50,862 nucleotides of DNA from an uncultured Alphaproteobacteria bacterium (lineage in GTDB: Bacteria; Pseudomonadota; Alphaproteobacteria; Rhodobacterales; Rhodobacteraceae): contig CACIJG010000013.1 in assembly GCA_902586885.1 (NCBI GenBank), positions 1 through 50,862 on the forward strand, in the 5' to 3' direction. Both the position numbers and the translations under genes were made by a program. Shown piece after piece: positions 9,562 to 19,734 of this stretch; positions within the stretch are counted from its first letter, which is position 1; every line of letters begins with the position of its first letter. Below the pieces are notes generated by a model, which saw nothing but the letters and a program-made list of their open reading frames with translations, was not told the origin of the DNA and ran no database searches.

Positions 9562-10509
9562 TTAGGCTCCTTTATTCTCGCTCAGATACTTTTCCGCATC
9601 AAGCGCTGCCATACAACCCGTTGCTGCAGAGGTAACGGCTTGTCTGTAAACATTGTCAACAAGGTCTCCTGCTGCGAAAACCCCTTCTATTGAAGTCTTT
9701 GTAGAACCAGGCTCAGTAACTATATAACCTCCGTCATATGTTTTTAATTGCTCGACGAAAAGTTCAGAAGCGGGAGAGTGACCTATTGCAATAAAAACAC
9801 CTGAAGCCTCTATATTTATTAATTTGTTTGTATTTGTATCTTCAAGAGTTAAACCTGTTACACCTGGAGGATTATTTTCTCCTATAACGTCTATTACTTT
9901 TTTATTCCAAAGAATTTCTATTTTTTTATTTTCCATAAGCCTATGTTGCAAAATCTTTTCAGCTCGCAGTGAGTCTCTTCTATGGATCAATAAAACTCTA
10001 GAAGCAAACTTTGTTAAGAAAAGGGCTTCCTCAACAGCCATATTGCCTCCTCCTACTACTGCAACTATTTTATCCTTATAAAAAAAACCATCACAAGTGG
10101 CACAAGCAGACACGCCGAATCCTTTGAATTTCTCTTCATTTTGCAAACCTAACCAATTTGCTTGAGCTCCCGTAGCAAGAATTATAGCATCTGCAAAGTA
10201 TAGCTTTCCACTATCAGCTTCTGCACAAAAAGGTCTGTCCTTTAAATTTAGCTTTTTTATATGATCAGAAATAACCTCACAACCTAATTTTCTAGCGTGA
10301 TTTTCCATTTTAATCATTAAATCTGGCCCCTGTATTTCTTCTTCTCCAGGCCAATTTTCTACCTCGGTAGTAATTGTTAATTGACCGCCAGGTTGTATTC
10401 CTTGAATTAAAATTGGGGACAACATGGCCCGAGTCGCATATACAGCTGCGGTATATCCTGCTGGCCCTGACCCTATAATCAACAGTTTAGACTTAATATG
10501 ATCACTCAT
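9562..10509 (-). CDS. trxB: Thioredoxin reductase
   Basis: NADPH-dependent FAD enzyme that keeps thioredoxin reduced. I place the start at ATG 10509 (315 residues) because GAGGAAAG lies directly before it; an upstream TTG at 10521 would contain that ribosome site. The FAD-binding [18 protein letters not shown] is at residues 11-28, the redox-active CATC at C136 and C139, the NADPH-binding [16 protein letters not shown] follows, and the second FAD segment [20 protein letters not shown] is near the end. It belongs to the minus-strand run lgt-midA-pgeF-trxB-purE-purK. Confidence 0.95.
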   Translation of the reverse strand: MSDHIKSKLLIIGSGPAGYTAAVYATRAMLSPILIQGIQPGGQLTITTEVENWPGEEEIQGPDLMIKMENHARKLGCEVISDHIKKLNLKDRPFCAEADSGKLYFADAIILATGAQANWLGLQNEEKFKGFGVSACATCDGFFYKDKIVAVVGGGNMAVEEALFLTKFASRVLLIHRRDSLRAEKILQHRLMENKKIEILWNKKVIDVIGENNPPGVTGLTLEDTNTNKLINIEASGVFIAIGHSPASELFVEQLKTYDGGYIVTEPGSTKTSIEGVFAAGDLVDNVYRQAVTSAATGCMAALDAEKYLSENKGA

Positions 10510-10532
10510 TTCTTTCCTCAAAAATTGGTTTT

Positions 10533-11294
10533 CTAGAGACTTATTACAGACGCCATTCGACCAAAGTCTTTTTCTAGCGTTTTATATGTTCTCCTATTAG
10601 AAAAAAACATTTGTTCATCTGCATATGTGCACATATCTATTACTTCTATATTACAAATACCCATCTCTTCAAACCTAATTTTAATAAAGCCAGCTAAATC
10701 AAAAAATATTTTCCCGTCAACTCTATTGAAAAAATTTTCAAATGATGAATCTTGTAGTATAAACCTTTTAACCAAGTCGTCTTTCACCTCATAACTTTTT
10801 TTGGAAATACAAGGGCCTATCGCGACAGCTAACTTTTTTTTGTCTATACCAATTTCATTTAATTTTAATACTGTATTTTCACAAATTCCAGCTAGGGCTC
10901 CTTTCCAGCCTGCATGAATGCCCGCAATAAAACCACTTTCGGGTTCAAAGGCTAATATGGGGGCACAATCTGCTGTAACAATTCCTACACCGGTATTTTT
11001 TTTATTTGTTATAAAAGCATCTGCCTCTAATTTTAAAATATCATTTGCATTTGTTTTATTATCAAAAAAAACTACCTTATTGGTATGTTTTTGATTAAGA
11101 AAAAAGACTTTATCTGAATTAGCTCCTAAGGTTTCTGAAACTATTTTCCTGTTCTCAATTATGTTTATAGGACTATCAGCAGAGTTGAAAGAAACATTTA
11201 GGCTCGAGTAAATGCCTTTAGAAATTCCTCCAACTCGTCCAAAAAAACCATGTTTTACCCCCTGCAAATTTTGCGCTTTAAAAAACTTTTTCAA
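10533..11294 (-). CDS. pgeF: Peptidoglycan editing factor PgeF (YfiH / DUF152 family)
   Basis: A 253-residue protein of the YfiH family, described as a purine-nucleoside-processing or peptidoglycan-editing zinc enzyme. The conserved metal site residues are visible: H70 in [10 protein letters not shown]110 in [11 protein letters not shown] and H127 in [12 protein letters not shown]. The start is TTG at 11294, one base after the stop of midA; no ATG is found in the first part of the frame. The lgt-midA-pgeF order is a familiar alphaproteobacterial arrangement. Biochemical role in this organism is inferred only from family. Confidence 0.93.
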   Translation of the reverse strand: MKKFFKAQNLQGVKHGFFGRVGGISKGIYSSLNVSFNSADSPINIIENRKIVSETLGANSDKVFFLNQKHTNKVVFFDNKTNANDILKLEADAFITNKKNTGVGIVTADCAPILAFEPESGFIAGIHAGWKGALAGICENTVLKLNEIGIDKKKLAVAIGPCISKKSYEVKDDLVKRFILQDSSFENFFNRVDGKIFFDLAGFIKIRFEEMGICNIEVIDMCTYADEQMFFSNRRTYKTLEKDFGRMASVISL

Positions 11295-11295
11295 A

Positions 11296-12357
11296 TCAAA
11301 TAAACCCCTCTATATCAGCAAGCTTACCATCAAAAATAGCAAGCACCTTGAATAATGTTCCCATATTTTCAGGATCAATCAATTTTTTTATTCCATTAAT
11401 TTCAGAGTAAATATTCTTTTCTGGATTCAGTTTAATCAATTGTTTCAAACGATTTTCAATTCCTAAATTCTTTAAAAATTTGTATTGCTCCAAAACGGGA
11501 GAAACGCATAAATCTCTTTCAAGAGCTACTTTGGCCAAGATACTAAAATTTACGTGAGAACTTAGATCACTTGTACCAGGGTTCTCTAAAATGAATTCCG
11601 GATTGTGATTCTTTATCGCTTGTAAAGTATCCCCAAAACCAAAGGCGTCGCCATAGTCAATTATTAAAGCTATACTTCCAAATTTTTTTATATGCTCACA
11701 AATTAGTGAAATTATTTCAATAGAGATAAATGAATATTCAATTATATCTCCAACAGGTATCTTATCAAAATAATTGGTTTTAAATTTTACTACTGTTTTA
11801 TCCAAGGTGAAATAAAAGTTATTATTTTTAACTGCTACCTTTCTTTCCTGCCAACCACCTTCTACTTTCACGTATTGGTTTATCGGTAAGGAGTCGAAGA
11901 ATTCATTTGCGATAATAACAAGTGGTTTTTGGGGTATTTTACTCAAATCATCTAGCCATTTGATATTAAATCCCAAAAGTTTTTTTTGCTGAATTGATTT
12001 TAATACAGAGGACTTTTCAAGAAGATAAGCTTCGGTTTCGATTTTATTTTTAATGATTTTATTTATTGCCCTTAAAGCGTCACTCACTAAAGTTCCTTTT
12101 CCAGGTCCTAACTCTAATAAAGACAGTTTTTTATCTCTAAATTTATTAAGATGCTGACTTAAGGACCAAATTCCTATTAATTCACCAAAAGTTTGAGATA
12201 ACTCAGGAGAGGTAACAAAATCTCCATCTCTGCCTATGATCTGTTTTTTTGAATAATACCCTTCATCAGAGTCCCACAAACAAATTTCCATATACTTGGA
12301 AATGCTGATAGGTCCCTCTAAAGAAATTCTTTCGGCTATTTTTCTCTTTAATAGCAT
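11296..12357 (-). CDS. MidA/NDUFAF7-type SAM-dependent methyltransferase
   Basis: A 353-residue class I methyltransferase of the COG1565 family, related to the mitochondrial protein NDUFAF7 (MidA) that methylates an arginine of a complex I subunit during assembly. Typical features are ISISKYMEICLWDSDEGYY near the start, GRDGDFVTSPELSQTFGE, the SAM-binding LLELGPGKGTLVSDALR, ANEFFDSLPINQYVK and IIDYGDAFGFGDTLQAIKNH. The alphaproteobacterial homologue presumably acts on NADH dehydrogenase, but this is inference. Its start overlaps the end of lgt by 10 bases and its stop is one base from pgeF, so the three are one operon. Confidence 0.88.
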   Translation of the reverse strand: MLLKRKIAERISLEGPISISKYMEICLWDSDEGYYSKKQIIGRDGDFVTSPELSQTFGELIGIWSLSQHLNKFRDKKLSLLELGPGKGTLVSDALRAINKIIKNKIETEAYLLEKSSVLKSIQQKKLLGFNIKWLDDLSKIPQKPLVIIANEFFDSLPINQYVKVEGGWQERKVAVKNNNFYFTLDKTVVKFKTNYFDKIPVGDIIEYSFISIEIISLICEHIKKFGSIALIIDYGDAFGFGDTLQAIKNHNPEFILENPGTSDLSSHVNFSILAKVALERDLCVSPVLEQYKFLKNLGIENRLKQLIKLNPEKNIYSEINGIKKLIDPENMGTLFKVLAIFDGKLADIEGFI

Positions 12358-13259
12358 TTTGGATTTTTACGTAATGCATTCCAAATTAGCAAAAAGCCAA
12401 TTAAAATCATAGGCAGGCAAAGAGTTTGCCCCATTGTTAGACCCAAGTCGGAAGTAATTTGAAAAGCATGCCCAAGAGGATTAGTCTCTGTCACAAAGAA
12501 GTTATCAGCCTCCCTAACGAACTCGATAAAAAATCTTGTTAAGCCATAGCCGATGAGAAACGTTCCAAATATTAGGCCGGGTTTTTTCAGGGCCTGAAAG
12601 GCATATACTAGAAGGAAAAATATAGCCATGAGCAGTATGCCTTCGAGGGCCGCCTCATATAATTGAGAAGGATGCCTTAGGCAAACGCTGTCCTTATTAT
12701 CAGGGCAAAACTGTCCTCCTCCCTTTGTAAAAGCCACACCTAAAAAAAATGAAGTTTGCTTGCCCCAAAGTTCCCCATTAACGAAGTTGGCGATACGGCC
12801 AAAAAAAAGGCCGGGCGGTGAGGAAAAAGCAATAATATCTCCTAGAGTTAAAATCGGAAGATTGCGTCTAATCGCGAAAAATATCCCTCCTATAACCACT
12901 CCTAGAAACCCACCGTGAAAAGACATTCCTCCTTCCCACAGAAAGAATATTTTTTGTGGATTTTCTAAGTAATATGTTGGTGTATAAAAAATGCAATATC
13001 CTAACCTTCCTCCAATTAAAATACCAAGGATCATATATGTTATTAAGTCATCAATATCATTCTTGGAAACTGGTTTTCTAGAACTTTTCCATAAACGTTG
13101 ATTGCGTACTATCACTAACATTAGGTACCAAGCAACTAAAACGCCGCATATATATGATAAACCGTACCATTGAATATCTATTGTCTTCCCAAAAAGGGAA
13201 AATGATAACGCGGTTTCATCTATATTTGGGTATTGGAAAATTTTTTTCTCCAAAAACAT
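12348..13259 (-). CDS. lgt: Prolipoprotein diacylglyceryl transferase
   Basis: Inner-membrane enzyme that attaches diacylglycerol from phosphatidylglycerol to the lipobox cysteine of prolipoproteins. The 303-residue protein has about seven hydrophobic segments, the essential HGGFLG (residues 115-120), and the family signature GRIANFVNGELWG at 154-166; the ending FFIEFVREAD is also typical. It opens the minus-strand run that reaches purK; ubiK is divergent 58 bases away, so a promoter must lie between 13260 and 13317. A likely substrate in the window is the LptM-like lipoprotein at 46259. Confidence 0.96.
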   Translation of the reverse strand: MFLEKKIFQYPNIDETALSFSLFGKTIDIQWYGLSYICGVLVAWYLMLVIVRNQRLWKSSRKPVSKNDIDDLITYMILGILIGGRLGYCIFYTPTYYLENPQKIFFLWEGGMSFHGGFLGVVIGGIFFAIRRNLPILTLGDIIAFSSPPGLFFGRIANFVNGELWGKQTSFFLGVAFTKGGGQFCPDNKDSVCLRHPSQLYEAALEGILLMAIFFLLVYAFQALKKPGLIFGTFLIGYGLTRFFIEFVREADNFFVTETNPLGHAFQITSDLGLTMGQTLCLPMILIGFLLIWNALRKNPKCY

Positions 13260-13317
13260 CTAAGTAGACACTATATTAATCTTTAATAATTTAAAAAACA
13301 AAATAAAAGGAATTAAA

Positions 13318-13578
13318 ATGCAACTAAAAAATCCTCTTATTGATAATCTTTCTAAAGTTATGACGGACGCTTTTGGGGCAGCACAATCTGCAAAGACGGA
13401 AGCAGAATCTGTATTTAAGTCTTGGTTAGATGGGTGGTTAGCTGATAGAGATTTCGTTACGAGAGAAGAGTTTGAGGCGTTAAAGTTAAGCGTTGAAAAA
13501 ATTAGAAAAGAAACTGCTCAAAAAGGGAAGAACTCTTCTGAGGCAAAAAATGTAAAGCCAAAATCAAGAAATAAGTAG
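13318..13578 (+). CDS. ubiK: Ubiquinone biosynthesis accessory factor UbiK (BMFP domain)
   Basis: An 86-residue protein of the UbiK/YqiC (BMFP, formerly DUF526) family. Residues 1-35 form an amphipathic segment with small residues (LIDNLSKVMTDAFGAAQSAK), followed by DRDFVTREEFEALKLSVEKIRKE, a coiled-coil that trimerises in known members, and a lysine-rich tail. In Escherichia coli UbiK helps assemble the aerobic ubiquinone biosynthesis complex. AAAGGAATTAAA before the ATG is a good ribosome site. It is divergent from lgt. Confidence 0.85.
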   Translation: MQLKNPLIDNLSKVMTDAFGAAQSAKTEAESVFKSWLDGWLADRDFVTREEFEALKLSVEKIRKETAQKGKNSSEAKNVKPKSRNK

Positions 13579-13650
13579 AAAAATTATCAATATTTAGTAT
13601 ACAAAAAAAATAAATTACTAATTATTGTGGAGATTTCAAAATTTTGTGGG

Positions 13651-13656
13651 TATACT
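13651..13656 (+). promoter_or_regulatory. Candidate -10 box upstream of the ybjN-like gene
   Basis: TATACT matches five of six consensus bases and lies 28 bases before the ybjN ATG in a 105-base gap. No matching -35 box at 16-18 bases is clear (TTGTGG at 13625 is 20 bases away), so this is a weak call. Confidence 0.3.
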
Positions 13657-13683
13657 GATTGCAAAAAAAAGGAGCAGTTGTAA

Positions 13684-14187
13684 ATGAGGCGATCAGAGTC
13701 CATAATATTTTTAGATGAAACCCATCCAATAGACGCCTTAGAAATATTGGCTAATTCTGAAAAGTGGGAATTCTTAAGGGATCAAGATGATGAAATATCA
13801 ATTATCATAAAAGGTAGTTGGAGAGAGTACGCTTTAAATTTTATTTTGAACTCAAGACGTGAAACATTAGGAAGCATTTGTTCTTTTGAAATGTCACCAC
13901 CAAAAAAGAAATTATCAAAGCTTTATGAGACACTAAATTTAGTTAATACAGATAATACAGAGGGCACATTTGTTTATAGCCCGCATGAGAACTTAATGCT
14001 TTATCGAAACAGCCTGTCTTTAAATGATGAGCTAATTATAACCTCAGGAGAACTTAAGATTATTATAAACCGTACAATCAACATCGCAGAAAAGTTTTAT
14101 CCAACTTTTCAAATTACATGTTGGGGTGACGCTATGCCAAAAGAAGCGATTTCTGTAGCCTTTGGTGAAGCCGCAGGCTATGCATAG
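13684..14187 (+). CDS. YbjN domain-containing protein
   Basis: A 167-residue soluble protein of the YbjN (DUF1790) family; homologues regularly sit just before proC in alphaproteobacteria, as here. Conserved features are the central WREYALNFILNSRRETL strand-helix region, the VNTDNTEGTFVYSPHENLMLYRNSLSL segment and the ending FYPTFQITCWGDAMPKEAI followed by FGEAAGYA. Members resemble type III secretion chaperone folds, and no enzymatic activity is established. AAGGAGCAG ends 5 bases before the ATG. The gene is probably cotranscribed with proC, 13 bases downstream. Confidence 0.82.
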   Translation: MRRSESIIFLDETHPIDALEILANSEKWEFLRDQDDEISIIIKGSWREYALNFILNSRRETLGSICSFEMSPPKKKLSKLYETLNLVNTDNTEGTFVYSPHENLMLYRNSLSLNDELIITSGELKIIINRTINIAEKFYPTFQITCWGDAMPKEAISVAFGEAAGYA

Positions 14188-14200
14188 ATTGTATTTTTAA

Positions 14201-15025
14201 GTGAACAGTTTTATTCAAAAAAAGGCTAAATTATATTTAATTGGCTGTGGGCGTATGGGAGGATCCATACTTGCTGCATGGATAAAAAAGGGTTATCCAT
14301 TAAAAAAAATATTCGTTGAGGAACCTAATCCGTCAGATTGGTTAAAAAAAAAATCTGATGAGGGATTAAATTTAAACTATCCTCAGCCACAAGATATCCA
14401 ATTCTGTTTTTTGGCAGTAAAGCCACAGAGTATTGAAGCAATCGGACCCATACTAAAATCTTTGTCGAATAAATCAGTAACTTTTGTTTCTATGCTAGCG
14501 GGCATTGAAACAAAAAGAATTGCTGAATATGTTGGAACTAAAGAGGCAATTGTTAGGATAATGCCTAATCTACCCGCTCAGGTCTTTAAAGGAGTAACTG
14601 CGCTAATTGAAAATGAATTTGTGAAAAAGGAAAAATTATTCGAACTCACAACCTTGATAGAAAGTTTTGGGGCAGTAATAAAATTATCTGGAGAGAATAA
14701 AATAGATGTGGTGACAGCTATTTCTGGCTCTGGACCAGCTTACATATTCTTAATGGCAGAATTAATGATTAACGAAGGGATAAAGCAAGGCCTAACAGTT
14801 GAAGAGGCAAACGTCTTGACAAAAAATACAATACTTGGTGCCGGTGAATTGATGATCGACTCAGACTTAACACCTGGTAAACTCAGAGAAAACGTTACTA
14901 GTCCGGGAGGTACAACTCAAGCTGCCCTTTTACATTTAATGGGTGAAAAGAAAGGGTTACCTGCTATTCTCCCAAAAGCAATTGATGCAGCAATACAAAG
15001 GTCAAAACAGCTAAGCAAAATATAA
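14201..15025 (+). CDS. proC: Pyrroline-5-carboxylate reductase
   Basis: Last enzyme of proline synthesis, reducing pyrroline-5-carboxylate with NAD(P)H. The 274-residue protein starts with a Rossmann fold (LYLIGCGRMGGSILAAW, residues 11-27), then VRIMPNLPAQVFKGVTAL and AISGSGPAYIFLMAE, and ends with the family signature region LRENVTSPGGTTQAAL. The start is GTG at 14201, the only plausible start before the Rossmann motif. It follows ybjN by 13 bases. Confidence 0.95.
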   Translation: MNSFIQKKAKLYLIGCGRMGGSILAAWIKKGYPLKKIFVEEPNPSDWLKKKSDEGLNLNYPQPQDIQFCFLAVKPQSIEAIGPILKSLSNKSVTFVSMLAGIETKRIAEYVGTKEAIVRIMPNLPAQVFKGVTALIENEFVKKEKLFELTTLIESFGAVIKLSGENKIDVVTAISGSGPAYIFLMAELMINEGIKQGLTVEEANVLTKNTILGAGELMIDSDLTPGKLRENVTSPGGTTQAALLHLMGEKKGLPAILPKAIDAAIQRSKQLSKI

Positions 15026-15085
15026 CATGCAACCTAGGCAAATATCGATTTATATAGAATTAAACATTTGTGAAAGATTTAAACT

Positions 15086-15412
15086 ATGAATGCCTTTTTT
15101 GATACAGAAATGAGAGTTGGAAAGATCGTAAAAGCAGAGAACTTTGAGGAGGCAAGGAAACCAGCTATTAAGATGTGGATAGATTTCGGTAGTAAAGTAG
15201 GAATTAAGAAATCATCTGCTCAGATTACTGAAAACTATACACCTGAAACCCTCATAGGAAAGCATGTAGTAGGTGTTGTTGATTTAGAACCTAGACAAAT
15301 AGGGCCTTTTATTTCTGAAGTTTTAATTCTAGGGGTTAATGGTTATAATGAAAATGAAATTGTTCTTTTGACCCCAGAAAAGCCGGTCAAACCTGGCAGT
15401 CGTATTCATTAA
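15086..15412 (+). CDS. csaA: CsaA-type tRNA-binding domain protein
   Basis: A 108-residue protein consisting of a single EMAP-II/OB-fold tRNA-binding domain. FFDTEMRVGKIVKAENFEEA, KMWIDFGSKVGIKKSSAQIT, IGKHVVGVVDLEPRQIGPF and the ending TPEKPVKPGSRIH match CsaA proteins closely. CsaA has been described as an export-linked chaperone in Bacillus and as a structure-specific tRNA binder; its role in alphaproteobacteria is not settled. It lies between proC and a 2-hydroxyacid dehydrogenase on the same strand, 60 bases after proC. Confidence 0.88.
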   Translation: MNAFFDTEMRVGKIVKAENFEEARKPAIKMWIDFGSKVGIKKSSAQITENYTPETLIGKHVVGVVDLEPRQIGPFISEVLILGVNGYNENEIVLLTPEKPVKPGSRIH

Positions 15413-15427
15413 GCGTATTATGAAAAT

Positions 15428-16387
15428 ATGAAACCAAAAATTATTGTTACTAGAAAATTACCAGATAGTGTTGAAGAGAAATTGAAGGAGTTATTTTTAG
15501 TTTCTTTTAACAAAAATGATTTAAGTTTTGATAGAGAAAAATTACTAGAGGCGATGAAACAAGCTGATGGAATTCTATGTACTGTAAGTGATAAAATAGG
15601 TAAAGAAATTTTGGAAGCTTCGAACAGACGGGTAAAAATTATCGCTAATTTTGGGGTGGGGGTGGATAACATAGATTTGGAGACAGCCAAAGAAAATAAG
15701 ATAATTGTGACCAATACTCCTGATGTTTTAACGGAGGCCACGGTCGACATAGCTACCCTTTTATTATTATCAGTGACTAGAAAAGCGTTTTATTCAGAGA
15801 TGATGGTAAGACTAGGAAAATGGAGTGGATTTTCTCTAGTGAATAACCTTGGTATAGACTTAAGGGGAAAGACTATAGGAATAATCGGTATGGGGAGAAT
15901 AGGTAGAAGTTTTGCCAAGAGAGCCAATCAAGCTTTTGGAATGAAGGTACTTTATTTCAATCGAAGTCCTGTAACGGATCTTGAGTTTGAAGCTAACGTC
16001 AGATTTGATCTTGATAAGCTTTTGGAAGAGTCAGATGTGATCTCAGTTCATATTTCAAGTGGAAAAGACAATAAGAACTTTTTGTCTAAAAATAGATTAA
16101 GAAAAATCAGCAAATCTGCTTTTTTTATAAACACTTCCAGAGGAGATATCGTTGACGAAGAAGCATTAACAACTTTACTTTATAATCGTGAAATTGCTGG
16201 AGCGGGTTTGGATGTTTACATAAATGAACCTAATGTTCCCGATAATTTAAGAGCACTACCAAATGTCACACTTTTACCACATATAGGTTCTGCTACTATT
16301 GAAACTAGAGAGAAAATGGGGATGCTGGCATTAAGTAATTTGTTAGCTTTTTTTAATAAAACAGAAATACCTAATAGAGTAATCTAA
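15428..16387 (+). CDS. D-2-hydroxyacid dehydrogenase, glyoxylate/hydroxypyruvate reductase type
   Basis: A 319-residue NAD(P)-dependent dehydrogenase reducing 2-oxoacids such as glyoxylate or hydroxypyruvate. The NAD-binding GMGRIG motif is at 154-159, and the catalytic residues are present: R238 in NTSRGD, E267 in NEP and H285 in LPHIGSAT. The N-terminal [15 protein letters not shown] segment is typical of the GhrB/GyaR group. Substrate choice cannot be settled from sequence; glyoxylate would fit with the malyl-CoA lyase at the window end. The stop overlaps the carB stop by four bases. Confidence 0.88.
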   Translation: MKPKIIVTRKLPDSVEEKLKELFLVSFNKNDLSFDREKLLEAMKQADGILCTVSDKIGKEILEASNRRVKIIANFGVGVDNIDLETAKENKIIVTNTPDVLTEATVDIATLLLLSVTRKAFYSEMMVRLGKWSGFSLVNNLGIDLRGKTIGIIGMGRIGRSFAKRANQAFGMKVLYFNRSPVTDLEFEANVRFDLDKLLEESDVISVHISSGKDNKNFLSKNRLRKISKSAFFINTSRGDIVDEEALTTLLYNREIAGAGLDVYINEPNVPDNLRALPNVTLLPHIGSATIETREKMGMLALSNLLAFFNKTEIPNRVI

Positions 16388-19300
16388 ATGTGATACTCCT
16401 GTATTGATTTAACCAAGTAGTCATATTTTTTATTTTCTTTAAGGGAAAATATGGCGGCAATGATTCCTCTTGCAGTAGTATAATAAGGAATTTTCCTATC
16501 AATAGCTAATTGTCTTATATCTTTACTATCTCTAATTGATTGCTCACCTTCGGTTGTATTCATCACGATTGATATCTTATTATCAATCAATAAATCAACT
16601 ATATTGGGTCTTCCCTCAAAGGCCTTTTTTACTAATTCATTTTTTATACCCGCTCTGTCTAGAAATGACTTAGTACCTGATGTTGCAACTAGTATAAAGC
16701 CAATGTCGTTTAGATTTCTTAAAGCATTGAGCATAGCCTCAGTTTTATCCGAATCTTTAATTGAAATGAATGCACCGCCAGAATGCGGTAACATAATTCC
16801 TGCAGCTATTTGAGACTTAAAGAATGCCATTTCAAAATTATTATCTATCCCCATAACTTCTCCTGTTGAACGCATTTCAGGTGTTAAAAGAGGGTCACTT
16901 CCCGGCAATCTTTCAAATGGTAGTACTGCTTCTTTAACAGCAACTTGTCCATTGGTTTTTTCCTTAAAGTTTAAATCTGATATTTTCTTACCAATCATTA
17001 ATTTTGCGCCGAGCCCTGCTAAAGGTATTCCTGTTGCCTTAGATATAAAAGGTACAGTCCTACTTGCCCGAGGGTTTACTTCCAAAACATATATCTCTTC
17101 GTTTTTTACGGCAAATTGCACATTCATCAAACCCTTAACTTTTAGCTCTATTGCCAAAGCTGTCGTTTGTCTCTTTATTTTCTCAATTATTTCTCTCTTC
17201 AAAGAGTGAGGAGGCAAGGAGCAAGCACTGTCTCCCGAATGTACTCCAGCTTCCTCTATATGTTCCATCACTCCTGCAATAAAAACTTTTTTTCCGTCGC
17301 TTAAAGCATCTACATCGACCTCGATAGCAGAACCTAAGTAACTTTCTAAGAGTAGAGGACTATTTGGATTTATCTCTATATCAGTTTTCAAATAATTTTT
17401 TAGTTGTTTGGAATCATAAATTATTTCCATTGACCGACCTCCTAATACAAAAGAAGGTCTTGCTATTATGGGGTATTCGACTTCCTCAATAATCTTATTG
17501 GTGGCTTTTTTTGAATTAATTGCTTTATTTTTTGGCTGCTTCAAATTCAATTTTTCTATTATATCTTTAAAAAGTTGCCTATCCTCTGCTATTTCAATCG
17601 ATGAAGGTTGAGTGCCCAGAATTTTGACCCCTTTTTCTTTTAATTCCCTTGCTAGCTTTAGAGGTGTTTGACCGCCGTATTGAACTATTACTCCTAAGAA
17701 ATCACCTCTTCTTTTTTCTTTCTCAATGATATTAAAAACTGACTCGAAAGTTAGAGGTTCAAAGTAAAGTTTCTCTGAAGTATCAAAGTCTGTAGAAACA
17801 GTTTCCGGATTACAATTAATCATGATTGTTTCTATTTTTTCTTCACTCAGCGAAAAGCAAGCGTGACAACAGCAATAATCAAATTCAATCCCTTGACCTA
17901 TTCTATTAGGTCCGCTTCCAAGAATTATTACTTTTTTCAAGTCTGATGGATTAGCCTCACAATCATTTGAAGCTTCTGTTGATATATCATATGTTGAATA
18001 TAAGTATGAAGCTTCAGAGTTAAACTCCGCTGCGCAAGTGTCTATTCTCTTGTAAACTGGAAAAATATTTTCTTTTTCTCGGAATTTTTGAACCTCTACA
18101 GTTGATAGATCTAATAATGTTGCTAACCTGGAGTCGCTAAAACCTATAGATTTAGCATAAGAAATATCAATTTTTGAAGGGTAAGGCCCACTTTTTAAAA
18201 GCTTTTTTTCATATGATATTATTTCTTCAATCTGCTTTAAAAACCAAGGATCATAAAGTGTAAGTTTGTTGATCTCTTCCAGTTTAAGTCCAATGCGGAA
18301 AGCATGACCGATAAATAATATTCTATTTGGAGTCGGTATCGAAAGCTCTTTTGTGATGGAAGCCTTAGTGAAATTGCTTTTCTGTTCTTCAAACCCTGTT
18401 ATGTTATTCTCTAATGAGTTTAAGGCTTTTTGTAGGCTCTCCTGAAAAGTTGTTCCTATAGCCATAACTTCTCCTACAGATTTCATTGCTGTTCCTAATT
18501 TATTGGAGACAGCAGGAAATTTTTCGAAAGCAAAACGTGGTATTTTTGTTACGATATAGTCTATGGAGGGCTCGAAACTTGCAGGGGTTGTCTTTGTAAT
18601 ATCATTCTTTAGCTCATCTAGTGAATAGCCGACTGCAAGTTTTGCTGCTACTTTAGCTATTGGGAATCCTGTTGCTTTTGAAGCTAGAGCAGATGATCGA
18701 GAAACTCGGGGATTCATCTCTATTATTAGCATTTCACCTGTCTTTGGATTAATCGCCCATTGAACGTTAGAACCTCCAGTTTCTACGCCTATTTCCCTAA
18801 GTACTGCTAGGGAGGCGTTTCGCATCGATTGATATTCTTTATCTGTTAATGTCATAGCTGGCGCTACAGTAATACTATCTCCTGTATGTACCCCCATTGG
18901 ATCGATATTTTCTATCGAACAAACTATAATAGCATTATCGTTCCTATCGCGGATAACCTCCATTTCAAATTCTTTCCACCCAATAAGGCTTTGGTCTACC
19001 AAAATTTGATTAACGGGAGAAGCCTCTAAACCTTCTAAACAAATTTTCTTAAAATCATTAATGTTATAGGCAACACCACCTCCTTTTCCACCCAGCGTAA
19101 AGGCAGGCCTAATTACAGCTGGCAATCCTATCTTCTCGACCGCTAACATAGCCTCTTTTAATGATGTAGCTATTTCGGATTTGGGGCTTTTTATCCCTAT
19201 TTTATCCATACTTTTTTTGAAGAGTGATCTATCTTCAGCTTTTTCTATAGCTTCCCTACTAGCCCCAATTAGTTGAACTCCATGTAATTCTAATGTTCCA

Positions 19301-19614
19301 TTTTTATCTAATTCAACTGTTACATTAAGAGCAGTTTGACCGCCCATTGTTGGTAATATTGCATCAGGGTTTTCTTTTTCTATAATTTTTTCTATGGTTT
19401 TACTATTTATAGGCTCAATATATGTTACATCTGCTAGTTCTGGGTCTGTCATTATTGTTGCTGGATTGGAGTTAACCAGAATTATTTTGAATCCCTCTTC
19501 TCTTAATGCCTTACAGGCTTGAGCTCCACTATAGTCAAACTCACATGCTTGCCCTATTACAATCGGGCCAGCTCCTATAAGCAGTATGGAATTAATATCG
19601 TTTCTCTTAGGCAT
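16384..19614 (-). CDS. carB: Carbamoyl phosphate synthase large subunit
   Basis: Makes carbamoyl phosphate from bicarbonate, ammonia (delivered by CarA) and two ATP, feeding pyrimidine and arginine synthesis. I start it at ATG 19614, giving 1076 residues (about 1073 in E. coli) beginning [20 protein letters not shown]; the 17 upstream residues of the open frame are hydrophobic and unlike the family. Both halves are visible: the first carboxyphosphate half with [13 protein letters not shown] and ATP-grasp segment [12 protein letters not shown], the second with [16 protein letters not shown] and [12 protein letters not shown], then the C-terminal regulatory MGS domain with a TSGTKSF segment. 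carA is not adjacent. argG and argH elsewhere in the window use the downstream products. Confidence 0.96.
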   Translation of the reverse strand: MPKRNDINSILLIGAGPIVIGQACEFDYSGAQACKALREEGFKIILVNSNPATIMTDPELADVTYIEPINSKTIEKIIEKENPDAILPTMGGQTALNVTVELDKNGTLELHGVQLIGASREAIEKAEDRSLFKKSMDKIGIKSPKSEIATSLKEAMLAVEKIGLPAVIRPAFTLGGKGGGVAYNINDFKKICLEGLEASPVNQILVDQSLIGWKEFEMEVIRDRNDNAIIVCSIENIDPMGVHTGDSITVAPAMTLTDKEYQSMRNASLAVLREIGVETGGSNVQWAINPKTGEMLIIEMNPRVSRSSALASKATGFPIAKVAAKLAVGYSLDELKNDITKTTPASFEPSIDYIVTKIPRFAFEKFPAVSNKLGTAMKSVGEVMAIGTTFQESLQKALNSLENNITGFEEQKSNFTKASITKELSIPTPNRILFIGHAFRIGLKLEEINKLTLYDPWFLKQIEEIISYEKKLLKSGPYPSKIDISYAKSIGFSDSRLATLLDLSTVEVQKFREKENIFPVYKRIDTCAAEFNSEASYLYSTYDISTEASNDCEANPSDLKKVIILGSGPNRIGQGIEFDYCCCHACFSLSEEKIETIMINCNPETVSTDFDTSEKLYFEPLTFESVFNIIEKEKRRGDFLGVIVQYGGQTPLKLARELKEKGVKILGTQPSSIEIAEDRQLFKDIIEKLNLKQPKNKAINSKKATNKIIEEVEYPIIARPSFVLGGRSMEIIYDSKQLKNYLKTDIEINPNSPLLLESYLGSAIEVDVDALSDGKKVFIAGVMEHIEEAGVHSGDSACSLPPHSLKREIIEKIKRQTTALAIELKVKGLMNVQFAVKNEEIYVLEVNPRASRTVPFISKATGIPLAGLGAKLMIGKKISDLNFKEKTNGQVAVKEAVLPFERLPGSDPLLTPEMRSTGEVMGIDNNFEMAFFKSQIAAGIMLPHSGGAFISIKDSDKTEAMLNALRNLNDIGFILVATSGTKSFLDRAGIKNELVKKAFEGRPNIVDLLIDNKISIVMNTTEGEQSIRDSKDIRQLAIDRKIPYYTTARGIIAAIFSLKENKKYDYLVKSIQEYHI

Positions 19615-19643
19615 ATAAATTTTTACTTTGAATAAGAAAACTA

Positions 19644-19661
19644 TAAGTGTACAAACACTTA
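19644..19661. promoter_or_regulatory. Perfect inverted repeat between divergent carB and aspS
   Basis: TAAGTGT-ACAA-ACACTTA is a perfect 7-base inverted repeat with a 4-base centre, placed 30 bases upstream of the chosen carB start and 73 bases upstream of aspS. Such a symmetric site in a divergent promoter region may be an operator, or a small hairpin in the carB leader. No T run follows on either strand, so it is not a terminator. Confidence 0.4.
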
Positions 19662-19734
19662 ACATAAACTCTTTATTTTTAAATATTTATATTTTTGATT
19701 GTAGTAAAACTGATTATACGAGGATACATAAGTT

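Noticed and set aside
19615-19665. A 17-residue N-terminal extension of carB from the ATG at 19665.
   Set aside because: The extension is hydrophobic and unlike any CarB start, while MPKRNDI at 19614 matches the family; it also overlaps the inverted repeat.
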